Shown: piece by piece, positions 11,797 through 19,972 of the stretch
Position numbering within the stretch: position 1 is the first letter of the stretch
Layout: every line of letters starts with the position of its first letter
Translations under genes and position numbers: made by a program
Assembly (NCBI RefSeq): GCF_007829335.1
Contig: NZ_VIWO01000009.1
Span: forward strand, 62,001 to 126,000
DNA from: Chitinophaga polysaccharea
Lineage (GTDB): Bacteria; Bacteroidota; Bacteroidia; Chitinophagales; Chitinophagaceae
Length of the DNA stretch: 64,000 nt
Direction of reading: 5' to 3'
The notes under the pieces: generated by a model
Database searches by the model: none
Told to the model about the DNA's origin: nothing
What the model saw: the letters and a program-made list of their open reading frames with translations, nothing else

Positions 11797-12375
11797 ATGA
11801 GCCACGATGTTTTCTTTCAGAAAATAAAAACGTACGTTGATCTCTCACCGCAAGCCGAAGCAGCGTGGGCTGCTTTGCTTCGCGAAAATACGTACAACAA
11901 GGGCGACAATTTCATCACCGAAGGCCAGACACCTAAAAAAGTGGCTTTTATTGTAAAGGGCTTAATGTATCAATATTACGCTGCCGAAAACGGTGATATG
12001 ATAATTAAATATTTCTTCCCTGAGAACCGAATTGCCGGTTCCATGACAGCTGCTCTCACGCAGTCTCCCAGTGATTTCACCATAAAAGCCCTGGAGGATA
12101 CAGCTGTGCTCGAATATAATTTCATGGAGTTTAAAAAACTTGTGACGATTTATCCCGATATCGCCGCTTTTTATATCCGTTATATGGAGCAGCACTGGAT
12201 AATCGAGAAGGAGCCCTATGAAGTATCACTACGGTATGAATCAGCTAAAACCAATTACGATAATTTTCTCCGCAAATACCCCGGTTTAGTGAAAAGGCTA
12301 AAGAAACATCATATCGCCGCCTATCTCGGTATCACCCCCACCCAGCTAAGCCGGATATTTTTTGCGAATAAATAA
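11797..12375 (+). CDS. Crp/Fnr-family transcriptional regulator
   Basis: 192 residues. Residues about 20-115 form a cyclic-nucleotide-binding-type beta roll (KGDNFITEGQTPKKVAFIVKG, then GDMIIKYFFPENRIAGS). The C-terminal part contains a short winged-helix segment (HHIAAYLGITPTQLSRIF). There is no Cys cluster for an FNR-like iron-sulfur centre, and the ligand-contacting Arg of true CRP is not recognisable, so it may not bind cAMP. This is the common single-gene Bacteroidota type. It may act on the VOC genes just downstream, which is only an inference from position. Confidence 0.8.
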   Translation: MSHDVFFQKIKTYVDLSPQAEAAWAALLRENTYNKGDNFITEGQTPKKVAFIVKGLMYQYYAAENGDMIIKYFFPENRIAGSMTAALTQSPSDFTIKALEDTAVLEYNFMEFKKLVTIYPDIAAFYIRYMEQHWIIEKEPYEVSLRYESAKTNYDNFLRKYPGLVKRLKKHHIAAYLGITPTQLSRIFFANK

Positions 12376-12464
12376 AGATTTTTCGCCTTTCTCAACATAT
12401 GTAAATTTTGGGGGAAAAAGGTTGCCACAACTTTGCTTTAGTAAACAATCAAAAAATTTAAATC

Positions 12465-12868
12465 ATGGCAACAAAAATTTTCATCAATCTGCCAGTTAAA
12501 GACCTGGAACGGTCAAAGGCATTTTTCATTGGGCTGGGCTACAGCTTTAATCCACAATTTACTGACGACAAGGCGGCCTGTATGGTGGTTAGCGAGCACA
12601 TTTATGTAATGATGTTGATAGAAAGTTATTTTAAAACATTCACAAAAAAGAGTTAAGCAACGCACATCAGGCAACTGAAGTATTGCTGGCACTTGATGCG
12701 GCTTCCCGTGAGGAAGTGCAGCAAACCATTATAAAAGCAACTGAACTTGGTGGCTCTATTTATGCTGAGCCGCAAGACCACGGATGGATGTACCAGCATA
12801 GCTTTGCAGATCCGGATGGACATCAATGGGAAATTGTTTATATGGACGCAACGAACATACCCAATTGA
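12465..12868 (+). pseudogene. VOC (glyoxalase/bleomycin-resistance) family gene with a frameshift
   Basis: The N-terminal half (MATKIFINLPVKDLERSKAFF...) ends at a stop at 12654. The C-terminal half (ELSNAHQATEVLLALDAAS... to DPDGHQWEIVYMD) continues in the -1 frame. Together they match the intact neighbour at 12961 along its whole length, about 135 residues. The shift falls on a run of six A followed by G (12644-12650). One extra A would restore the frame, and equally a -1 slip on A-AAA-AAG would join the halves. It may be a disrupted paralogue, a sequencing error in a homopolymer, or a genuine recoding site; the first two are more common. Confidence 0.7.
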
Positions 12869-12960
12869 AGTGAAGGCAAACTATAAATACGCTGCACCTA
12901 CCGTAAAGAAACCTAACTATTTATTATCGCAAACTTTATTCACCAGAAAAAATTAAAACA

Positions 12961-13380
12961 ATGGCAAAACAAGTATTTATCAACTTACCCGTAAAAGACC
13001 TTCAACAATCATTGGACTTTTATACGGCTTTAGGCTTTGCTAACAATCCTCAATTTTCAGACGACGCCGCTAAATGCATGGTATGGAGTGAAAACATTTT
13101 CGTGATGATAATGACACATGAAAAGTTTAAAACTTTTGCAACTAAGCCATTAGCAGACACAAAATCAAATTTAGCAGGACTTTTTTCATTATCGTTAGAC
13201 AGCCTGGACGAAGTGAATAATTTAGTAACAAATGGATTGAATGCAGGAGGAATTGAACCAAACGAGTTGAGAGATTACGGTTTTATGCAACAGCGCACCA
13301 TTGAAGATTTAGATGGGCACACCTGGGAAGTTTTCTACATGGATATTACTAAATTCCCAACTCAACAATCAAACGAATAA
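12961..13380 (+). CDS. VOC family protein (glyoxalase/bleomycin-resistance fold)
   Basis: 139 residues with two beta-alpha-beta-beta-beta modules. It opens with QVFINLPVKDLQQSLDFYTALGF and ends with DLDGHTWEVFYMDITKF, where the conserved Asp-Gly-His and the Glu of the last strand are typical of VOC metal sites. Such proteins bind or transform small molecules; no specific substrate can be assigned. It is a tandem paralogue of the broken copy 90 bp upstream (NLPVKDL, NPQF, DGH.WE all shared), which suggests a local duplication. It is followed directly by a strong terminator. Confidence 0.85.
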   Translation: MAKQVFINLPVKDLQQSLDFYTALGFANNPQFSDDAAKCMVWSENIFVMIMTHEKFKTFATKPLADTKSNLAGLFSLSLDSLDEVNNLVTNGLNAGGIEPNELRDYGFMQQRTIEDLDGHTWEVFYMDITKFPTQQSNE

Positions 13381-13425
13381 AAAATACCGGTAACGGAGAG
13401 GCTCATTAATACTGACATAGAGCCA

Positions 13426-13467
13426 CAAAAAAGGCCTTGTAATTTATCGAATTACAAGGCCTTTTTA
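13426..13467 (+). terminator. Intrinsic terminator after the VOC pair
   Basis: AAAAAGGCCTTGTAATT and its complement AATTACAAGGCCTTTTT form a near-perfect 17-bp stem with a short loop and a T-run, followed by AGG. Its A/T symmetry would also work from the other strand. Confidence 0.85.
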
Positions 13468-13499
13468 GGTATCACTTAAGAGAATTATCGAACCGGGAG

Positions 13500-13778
13500 A
13501 TGGAAGATTTGACGCTTATTTTTAAGCTAAAAACATTAATGGGATTAAAACCCAATAAGCTATTTCAAGTCTCAGAAACGAATGTCGTTGAGGTAGTTAA
13601 AAAGAATATTTTGAGGCAAAAACCTTCATTCCGGTGGATAATACACTGTGAGGTAATGAATGATCATCAAGCTATTAAGGCAGAGGAGAAGGCATACGAA
13701 CTAACACCTAAATTAAGAGATATCATGCAGAAGGAGATAGACGATAACTATTCCGTATCAAAGAAGAAGTGGGGATGA
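13500..13778 (+). CDS. Small hypothetical protein
   Basis: 92 residues, Lys/Glu-rich, no signal peptide or membrane segment, and no family that I recognise. The ATG at 13500 is the first in the frame, directly after a GGGAG that could serve as ribosome-binding sequence. The last bases overlap a 25-codon ORF in an ATGA arrangement. It lies between two strong terminators, so if expressed it forms its own unit. It could also be a chance ORF or the remnant of a larger gene. Confidence 0.4.
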   Translation: MEDLTLIFKLKTLMGLKPNKLFQVSETNVVEVVKKNILRQKPSFRWIIHCEVMNDHQAIKAEEKAYELTPKLRDIMQKEIDDNYSVSKKKWG

Positions 13779-13852
13779 TTATTGAGACCGAAATAGACCG
13801 TATTTATAATACCCCAGAGTTAGCCCATCTGCTTGTTCCAAGAAGTGAATAA
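13775..13852 (+). CDS. 25-codon ORF overlapping the upstream stop (ATGA)
   Basis: Encodes MIIETEIDRIYNTPELAHLL followed by VPRSE. The start overlaps the stop of the 92-residue ORF by 4 bp, the arrangement seen in translationally coupled genes. It is too short for homology judgement and could be spurious. Confidence 0.25.
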   Translation: MIIETEIDRIYNTPELAHLLVPRSE

Positions 13853-13915
13853 TATAATTATATAATTAGATAATTAGGGCAATCTCTGAGGTTATATCCG
13901 GATTTTTAACTATTT

Positions 13916-13954
13916 AAAAAGGCTGTCTCAGAAATAATTTGAGACAGCCCTGTT
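13916..13954 (-). terminator. Bidirectional intrinsic terminator between convergent genes
   Basis: GGCTGTCTCA and TGAGACAGCC form a perfect 10-bp stem with a 9-base loop. The + strand has AAAAA before and CTGTTTT after, so on the - strand the stem is followed by TTTTT. It lies 27 bp past the stop of the T9SS cargo gene and is the probable end of that transcript. Confidence 0.8.
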
Positions 13955-13980
13955 TTGAATTGAAAAGAGCTTGTTAACCT

Positions 13981-15405
13981 CTACATGGAGTGAGAAATCA
14001 CCACAACCTTAGCCGATTTTTCTTTGCCTGAAATTACCTGTAGGATATAAGTACCTTCTCGGACATCCTGTACCCCCATCCTGATTTGTTGTGTACCGAT
14101 AGGCAGCTTCATGCTTTTGATTTCCCTGTAATTCAGATCATAGAGTATCACAACCCCATTGACAACTGCTTTGGCTACTTTACTGGTGGCCTCACCATCT
14201 GAAAGTTGTATGTTAAGCTGACTGGTCGCAGGGTTAGGACTAACCGTAAATGGCAGGCCATTGATATCCAGGTCCCCTGTCCGCCTGAAATATCCACTCC
14301 ATCCGCACTGATTCCGGTATTCTACCATCATATTCACAGCGCCCGGTAACGGTTGAAATCTGGGCTTGTTCATGCGCACATCTATAGCGCTTTTGCTCGC
14401 ATTGGAATTGATGATAACACCGCCACCTATAGTCCATTTACATTCAAGAATACCCTGGCTACCTGAAGCCAGGTCAACAGAAAATGGATAAATCTGCCCG
14501 GCAGCGAAATGCATTCCGTTGACTTCAAATCCTCCAATCCCGGTAATGGGTGGAATACCGACAGCGATACTTTGGCGTACCGTGTCACTGTTGCCGCATC
14601 CGCTGCTGGCCACCACACGGATAATATCAGAATAATTTCCACCGACTGAAGATACCTGTACGCTGTTGCCACTGGCGCCGGCAATAGTAACAGGAGCTGC
14701 TAGTCCATTAATCCGGATATTGGCATTGGTGGCCGTCCAGGTATAAGATGTCGCATCAGGATAGGCAGGCACGCTGAATGTTGATGTACTACCGTCACAA
14801 ACATCGGCTCCCGTGATAGCACCCAACTTCGGCTTAGGCCTGGAAATCGGGACTTGGCTGATCCGCGTTTTGTTACAGCTGTCATGTTTGGCAATCAATG
14901 CCACTATACCCTCAGCGCCATTATTAATATCGATGATAAACTGGTTGGCAGAAACCCTCGTAACCGGCCAGCCGGCATCATTGCTTACATCAAAGGAATT
15001 CGCATTAACAACACTCCCGAAGGTAACGGTAGTGGTTCCCCTGAATGAACAAGGAAAGGACCTGGTCATAGAAACACTCTCCCAGGGATCTCCAATGGCA
15101 AACACAGTTATCGCTTGTGAAGTGTCTGTAAAAAGAGTGTTATCAGTCCAACGTATTTTGGCAACGACACGCGGTTTTTTGCCTACGTTCTCTGTGCTAG
15201 GAAACCTGATATAGCATTGAGAACCTTGAGGTTCAACGACCCCAAGTCCATCAATCACGGTATAATCAATAGTGTAGTACGGTCTGGTGGTAGAATACCA
15301 ATAACTATATTTCTGATCAGGACATATTTGGAACAATCCCATTACCTGGGCATGTAAGGAAACTGCAAAAAAAATACTGATGCACAAAACAGATAGAAAT
15401 TTCAT
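13981..15405 (-). CDS. Secreted protein with type IX secretion C-terminal sorting domain
   Basis: 474 residues with a clean signal peptide (MKFLSVLCISIFFAVSLHAQ). The middle consists of several beta-sandwich segments of PKD/Ig character, with paired Cys residues (e.g. GADVCDGSTSTF, SSGCGNSDTV, YRNQCGWSGYF). The last 85 residues have the layout of a T9SS type A sorting domain: VSPNPATSQLNIQL, a central LYDLNYREI, then GTYILQVISGKEKSAKVVV. Such proteins cross the outer membrane through the type IX system and are often anchored at the surface. No catalytic domain is recognisable, so it may be an adhesin or structural surface protein. It stands alone, convergent with the small ORFs at 13500. Confidence 0.8.
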   Translation of the reverse strand: MKFLSVLCISIFFAVSLHAQVMGLFQICPDQKYSYWYSTTRPYYTIDYTVIDGLGVVEPQGSQCYIRFPSTENVGKKPRVVAKIRWTDNTLFTDTSQAITVFAIGDPWESVSMTRSFPCSFRGTTTVTFGSVVNANSFDVSNDAGWPVTRVSANQFIIDINNGAEGIVALIAKHDSCNKTRISQVPISRPKPKLGAITGADVCDGSTSTFSVPAYPDATSYTWTATNANIRINGLAAPVTIAGASGNSVQVSSVGGNYSDIIRVVASSGCGNSDTVRQSIAVGIPPITGIGGFEVNGMHFAAGQIYPFSVDLASGSQGILECKWTIGGGVIINSNASKSAIDVRMNKPRFQPLPGAVNMMVEYRNQCGWSGYFRRTGDLDINGLPFTVSPNPATSQLNIQLSDGEATSKVAKAVVNGVVILYDLNYREIKSMKLPIGTQQIRMGVQDVREGTYILQVISGKEKSAKVVVISHSM

Positions 15406-16303
15406 GTTGTTTGAAGGATTTTTAGATAATAAAATGAATAGGATTATTATCGTTCCGGATAACAGAACAATAGTGGATTTTCATATCAAGCGATAAAGGA
15501 TTAACGGAAAATAGTAGTACTTGAAATCATAGATATTTTTTTAGATTAATGATAATGAAAACAGATATTGGTTATTGAGAACGGGCACAAAAGAGTCGCC
15601 GCATATCGGGCAGACAGGTTACACAGCACAAAATATAGAAGCAAGTTAATCATTACAGGCCGACTACAAAAATAAATCCGACACTTGACATTTTTACAAA
15701 CGCCGCCGAAAAAAAGACGGAAGGTTCTGTGTAAGACGTATTCAGGCGCATTCATATCATTGTCAGCAATGGACGTAGTTTGCTCTGGGCAGGAAACAAC
15801 ACTATAAGTAAACTTTAAATACCCTTAAAATAAAATTTCAAAAATTAAACACAGATAACTATGTTAACTGGTACAGGGAGTTATTGTACAAACGGGAATT
15901 TGCAATAGGTAATGAATGGCGAATCGCCAGGTATATAAATACAGGTGGGACTTATACGCACCTTACACGCGTAACAATGAAATTAGAAGAATCAAGTACT
16001 GTGGATCGACGTTTATATTTTATCGATTTAGCCGGGGTTGAAGGAGGTTAGGAAAATGCTTAGAAACTTGATAGTTTCGCTGGACCTATATTAAAGGCGC
16101 TATCAGAGCTACTTTTCACGGTTTTAAATGCATGTGTAAATCAATTAGTTACAAGGCCCTTTTATGCCAGGAACAGGAATTGAACCTGCACGCCGTCGAT
16201 AATATCCTCACACTGTTAACAATCTTCCTGGTAAGATATTTGCACCAGATATAGTATTGTAATATTGCATACCTTGCGGCGTCAAAATCCACACCTCAAA
16301 ACA
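15406..16303. other. Long intergenic region of about 900 bp
   Basis: AT-rich and without a convincing gene on either strand; the longest ORF (15546-15755, - strand) has no start context or family resemblance. The only recognisable piece is a tRNA-like fragment at 16165-16196. It may contain the promoter of the T9SS cargo gene near 15420 and decayed coding sequence. Confidence 0.5.
16165..16196 (-). pseudogene. tRNA-Leu 3' fragment (T-arm and partial acceptor)
   Basis: GCCAGGAACAGGAATTGAAC continuing into CTGCACGCCG on the + strand matches the 3' part of the intact tRNA-Leu at 17575 at about 28 of 33 positions, in the same orientation. On the - strand the T-stem GCAGG/CCTGT is kept, while the loop reads TTCAATT instead of TTCGATT. 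The remaining tRNA body is absent. It may be a decayed tRNA gene or the residue of an integration or duplication event. Confidence 0.55.
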
Positions 16304-17550
16304 ATGAAAAGACCTGATACTGTACCCGAAGGCGCCGTCCATAATGACACGGACAAAGAATGGTTGCTTGGCGAAGCCAATGAAAACAACCAACGCATCG
16401 GTCATTGGAAAATATGGCATACAGAAGGCTACCTCTGGGTATCCATCAACTACCGTGATGGTATCCCTCCTTATCCTACCCAACGTTTTCACCCCGATGG
16501 TACTATATCACAAGATGGTGAATGGTATGGCGGCGCTAAATATGTAGGCCCGGTACGACTGATAAAAAGTGATCATCCTACTTCTGAATATTTCCCTCCC
16601 GGTAATGACGATAGTATATGGATCGCGGAATTTGATTATGTAGATGAATACATTTATAATGCCCAGCGTTATTACGACAAAGATAACCGGGAGGTAAGTT
16701 CAGATGGAGATCCGTTGCCGGTAAGACCCCACAATGTATTTGCACGCGCACATTTCGTGCAACCTGCCAGTACAGGAACCAGCTGGATCATGGGCACTGT
16801 TGATACCCGTATCGCCAGGTATATTGGTGAATACCTGGAATGGGATCTGGACGGGAAACTGTTGGTAAAAAGACTTTACAGTACTTCCGGCAAGGTGTTG
16901 GAAGACTATCGATATGAATTCGAAGGGAAGTTAAGTCGCTCTTCTCTGTATGATAAAGACAATCCTCAAGATGCCGAGGATACCTACTACTACAGTGGTA
17001 CAGCCACACCGGTAGCAAAAATCAGCACGGTTAGCCGTAAACAAAACAAAGATGTAATCAGTACCTATTTTGAGAAAACAGGACAGGAACTCTATTCCAT
17101 ACGCAAAGAAGAATTATCTCCTGTTCATAAGCGCAGTTACTTCAACGATGAACTGGTTTGCGAAGGACATCTCTCCTCCGATAAAGGCGGCTTCCCCGAA
17201 AGCGCCGTCTACTATGCTTCAGGAGGCAGCAAACTCATTGACTTCACCAATAACGGAGATGGCACCGGTATACCTGGCGTTTGTACGACCCGGGCGGGCA
17301 AATGTTACGCCAACTTAGCGTAACAGAAGAGCTGGACGATCATTTTCAGTTAATAAGATGGGATGCCTTCTTGCCATCCTGGGGTAGTTATGATGTTAAT
17401 ACAACCAGCACTGATTGGGAAAGCGTAGTCGCCCGCTTTAACCATCACTACGATGAACTGAATGCTAAAATTAAACTGATTGAAGTTATACGACCATATA
17501 AGCCATACTTCATGAATTTGTTGGCAAATAAAAAAGGCTCACGTACGTGA
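16304..17550 (+). pseudogene. YwqK/MORN-like protein gene with a frameshift
   Basis: The first frame (ATG at 16304) runs to a stop at 17321 and contains repeated strand motifs of the MORN/YwqK kind: GHWKIWHTEGYLWVSINYRD, FHPDGTISQDGEW, GEYLEWDLDGKLLVKRLY. Around 17263-17275 the coding signal moves to another frame (WRLYDPGGQMLRQLS...) and continues to 17550, so one base has been lost or gained near GGCACCGGTATACC. The combined product would be about 415 residues, cytoplasmic. YwqK-like repeats occur in antitoxin- and immunity-annotated proteins but also elsewhere; no toxin gene is next to it. It lies between the tRNA-Leu fragment and the intact tRNA-Leu. Confidence 0.6.
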
Positions 17551-17560
17551 GCCTTTTTTA
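17530..17560. terminator. Bidirectional terminator
   Basis: AAAAAAGGCTCACGT-ACGTGAGCCTTTTTT is a perfect palindrome with A- and T-runs at the ends. It can stop the YwqK-like gene on the + strand (it overlaps its last codons) and the tRNA-Leu transcript on the - strand. Confidence 0.8.
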
Positions 17561-17574
17561 TTTGGTAGTTACTG

Positions 17575-17658
17575 TGCCCAGAACAGGAATCGAACCTGCA
17601 CTCCGTTGCCGAAACAAGATTTTGAGTCTAGCGCGTCTACCAATTCCGCCATCTGGGC
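17575..17658 (-). tRNA. tRNA-Leu (anticodon CAA)
   Basis: 84-nt class II tRNA on the - strand. The acceptor stem GCCCAGA pairs with TCTGGGC, the discriminator is A, the T-arm is GCAGG-TTCGATT-CCTGT, and a variable arm is present as expected for tRNA-Leu. The anticodon loop CTCAAAA gives anticodon CAA (17622-17624). The 3' CCA is not encoded. The anticodon stem has one U-U mismatch. It reads leftward into the terminator at 17530. Confidence 0.93.
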
Positions 17659-17902
17659 AATCATTTTATAAGAACTCTCCGCGTCAATTGCGGGATGCAA
17701 ATATAGAAACTCTTTTTTAATCTCCAATATTTTTTTTCATTTTGCCTGATATTTTTCCCAATATTGTGCGCTTTTATTAAAAGTGAAATCTTGTATACCG
17801 GCTACCATAAAGGATTTTAGTATATACAGACTGGATTTATTTTGTCGCATAAAAAATTTACAACCACCTTCCTGGTTCACTAAAATACCGTACATTCAGC
17901 GT

Positions 17903-19114
17903 ATGGAAAGCACGATTCATATAGGACTTATCAGGGAGGAAAAACTGCCGCACGACAATAGGGTGGCGTTTACACCCAAACAATGCGTTTGGATACAACA
18001 TCACTTCCCACAGGTACGCCTATACGTACAGCCATCTCCCTGGCGCTGCTTCAAAGACGAAGAATATGAGAAGGCCGGTATTTACCTGCAGGAAGACCTT
18101 TCCCACTGTTCCATCCTGATGGGCATCAAAGAAGTGCCGGTAGCGAAATTAATAGGGGGAAAAACTTACCTGTTCTTCAGTCATACGAAAAAGAAGCAGC
18201 CGCATAATCAGCAAATGCTGCAAGCCATCCTGGAAAAGAGCATAACACTCATCGATTACGAATGCCTGGTACATGCCGATGGACAGCGTATCCTGGGCTT
18301 TGGCTTTTTTGCCGGCGTAGTTGGCGCGCACAACGGCCTGATGGCTTACGGCGAGAAAACCAGGCAGTTTCATTTTAAACGGGTACATACCTGTCACGAT
18401 TTCCAGGAGCTGATCAGCCATTATTTTGGAATTAAACTGCCTCCAATGAAAATGGTGATTACCGGCTCTGGACGCGTGGCTGCGGGAGCCCTGGAAATTA
18501 TGGGGTTGCTCGGTATCAAGTACATTCCACCGGAGGAATATCTGATCAATAAGTACAGCTACCCGGTATATACCCAGCTGAAAGCGGGGGAGCTGTACCT
18601 GCGTAAGAATGATAAAACATATAGCAGAAGCGACTTTCACGCACATCCGGAGGAATACGAATGCCGTTTTCTTCCTTATGTTACCGTGAGCGATATTCTC
18701 ATGAACGGTATTTACTGGGACCATAACATTCCTCCGCTCTTCCAGGCGGATGATCTGAAAAAAGATAATTTCCATATCCAGGTGATTGCAGATATCACAG
18801 ATGATACCAATGGCTCTGTGCCTTGCAACCTGGGCGACAGCACCATTGAACAGCCGGTATACGGCGTAAACCGGGATACCATGGAGCAAACAGCACCCTA
18901 TCTTCCGGGCACTGTCGATATGATGTGCGTGAGCAATTTACCCAATGAATTACCCCGGGATGCCTCGCAATATTTCGGCGACCAACTGATGAAATACGTG
19001 TTTGAAGAATTATTGAAAGCCGATAACGAGATGATCCGGAAAGCCACCATCGTGGATAAGGGCCGCCTGACGCCAACTTTTCAATACCTGGAAGACTATG
19101 CCAGGAGTATTTAA
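17903..19114 (+). CDS. NAD(P)-dependent oxidoreductase of the alanine/saccharopine dehydrogenase type
   Basis: About 403 residues from the ATG at 17903 (MESTIHIGLIREEKLPHDNR). The opening matches the alanine dehydrogenase/PNT N-terminal domain (REEKLPHDNRVAFTP, with the substrate-binding Arg/Lys region). Near residue 190 is the dinucleotide-binding glycine pattern GSGRVAAGALEIMG. The second half resembles lysine-forming saccharopine dehydrogenases (LYS1-like), with IADITDDTNGSVPCN and PNELPRDAS. It probably catalyses an NAD(P)-linked amino-acid or imino-acid oxidoreduction in the cytoplasm; saccharopine dehydrogenase is possible but unproven. An upstream TTG-type frame extension from 17783 carries no conserved sequence and is not used. 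Confidence 0.75.
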   Translation: MESTIHIGLIREEKLPHDNRVAFTPKQCVWIQHHFPQVRLYVQPSPWRCFKDEEYEKAGIYLQEDLSHCSILMGIKEVPVAKLIGGKTYLFFSHTKKKQPHNQQMLQAILEKSITLIDYECLVHADGQRILGFGFFAGVVGAHNGLMAYGEKTRQFHFKRVHTCHDFQELISHYFGIKLPPMKMVITGSGRVAAGALEIMGLLGIKYIPPEEYLINKYSYPVYTQLKAGELYLRKNDKTYSRSDFHAHPEEYECRFLPYVTVSDILMNGIYWDHNIPPLFQADDLKKDNFHIQVIADITDDTNGSVPCNLGDSTIEQPVYGVNRDTMEQTAPYLPGTVDMMCVSNLPNELPRDASQYFGDQLMKYVFEELLKADNEMIRKATIVDKGRLTPTFQYLEDYARSI

Positions 19115-19142
19115 TAAATCGCACCTCAGCAAGAACAGCACA

Positions 19143-19276
19143 ATGAAGCGACCTATAACACTGCTGTTGGCAAGTTGTCTGCTATTGGCCACCTATTTGG
19201 TGCAGGCACAGCTACAAACCCGTACCGCCTGATCGCTCATCGTGGTGGGGTAGTTTTTTTAAAAAATAGATAGACC
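19143..19276 (+). pseudogene. Remnant of a glycerophosphodiester phosphodiesterase gene
   Basis: The ATG at 19143 opens a good signal peptide (MKRPITLLLASCLLLATYLV, then QAQLQ) that stops after 29 codons. In the next frame the sequence continues as NPYRLIAHRGGVV, the N-terminal catalytic motif (IAHRGG) of the GDPD family, and then breaks off at a stop at 19274-19276, inside the TetR operator palindrome. The rest of a 250-300-residue enzyme is missing. So one frameshift and a large 3' deletion are present, with the junction coinciding with the start of the TetR cassette. The assignment rests on a short but characteristic motif. Confidence 0.5.
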
Positions 19277-19288
19277 TATCTATTTTTT
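19261..19288. promoter_or_regulatory. TetR-type operator, copy 1 (upstream of tetR)
   Basis: AAAAAATAGATAG and CTATCTATTTTTT form perfect 13-bp arms around a central AC. The core AAATAGATA-N4-TATCTATTT is shared with the sites at 19928 and 20917. It lies 37 bp before the TetR start codon, where it could mediate autorepression. Confidence 0.8.
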
Positions 19289-19324
19289 GAAAAACTTTTA
19301 TACCTTAGCAGCTCAAATAAGGTT

Positions 19325-19885
19325 ATGAAGGAAAAAGTAAAAGTAAGAGACCGTATCCTGAACGTGGCCACCGATTTGTTTTATCACCAGGGATTTAACC
19401 AAACGGGGATTAACCAGATCATTGCCGAGGCCGACATTGCCATTGGCTCCCTGTATAATCACTTTCCTTCTAAAAACGACTTGCTGCTGGCCTACCTGAG
19501 GAAGCAGGAAGAGGAGTGGTTTGACGGCCTGGAGAAATTCACCCAGGGTATCAGTCAGCCCCGCGAAAGAATACTGAAGTTTATCGACTACCGGATTGCA
19601 CAGCAGCAACCGGACTTCTACGGTTGCCCTTTTATCAAAATCATTGCGGAGATAGGAACGCAGGACCAGCAGGTACAACAGTTGGTGGAAGGCCATAAAA
19701 ACAGGCAACGTATGCTGTTGCAAGGGCTCTTTCAGCAATTGGACTACGATGGCCCGGTGGATAAGAAACTGCTGGCGGATAACTTCTTCTTAATGGTGGA
19801 AGGAGCCACGGTAAACGCCACTATCTCGAGGAACATCAAAGCGCTGGAAGGCGTCAAAAAATTTATAAAGAAAATGATGGCCTGA
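19325..19885 (+). CDS. TetR/AcrR-family transcriptional regulator
   Basis: 186 residues. The N-terminal helix-turn-helix is typical (RDRILNVATDLFYHQGFNQT, then GINQIIAEADIAIGSLYNHF and PSKNDLL), followed by an all-alpha ligand-binding domain with a Cys-Pro in FYGCPF. Such proteins repress efflux and detoxification genes until they bind a small ligand. Here its role is well supported by three copies of one palindrome in front of this gene, the hydrolase and the MFS transporter. It ends in its own terminator, so each of the three genes seems to be transcribed separately under the same repressor. The inducing ligand cannot be predicted. Confidence 0.9.
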   Translation: MKEKVKVRDRILNVATDLFYHQGFNQTGINQIIAEADIAIGSLYNHFPSKNDLLLAYLRKQEEEWFDGLEKFTQGISQPRERILKFIDYRIAQQQPDFYGCPFIKIIAEIGTQDQQVQQLVEGHKNRQRMLLQGLFQQLDYDGPVDKKLLADNFFLMVEGATVNATISRNIKALEGVKKFIKKMMA

Positions 19886-19888
19886 TTT

Positions 19889-19915
19889 ATCAGTCCCGGT
19901 ACCGGGACTTTTTTT
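19889..19915 (+). terminator. Intrinsic terminator of the TetR gene
   Basis: AGTCCCGGTACCGGGACT is a perfect 18-bp palindrome (stem AGTCCCG, loop GTAC) followed by seven T, 4 bp after the stop codon. Confidence 0.88.
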
Positions 19916-19927
19916 AATGCTAAAAAT

Positions 19928-19949
19928 AAATAGATATATCTATCTATTT
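19928..19949. promoter_or_regulatory. TetR-type operator, copy 2 (upstream of the hydrolase)
   Basis: AAATAGATA-TATC-TATCTATTT: 9-bp arms identical to copies 1 and 3 with only the 4-bp centre differing. It lies 23 bp before the hydrolase ATG and just after the TetR terminator. Confidence 0.8.
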
Positions 19950-19972
19950 TGTTTATCATCAAATTAATAAAT

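Noticed and set aside
15546-15755. 69-codon - strand ORF in the 15.4-16.3 kb gap
   Set aside because: No conserved features and poor start context; treated as intergenic.
18149-18889. 246-codon - strand ORF
   Set aside because: Entirely antisense to the alanine/saccharopine dehydrogenase-like gene, no recognisable motif.
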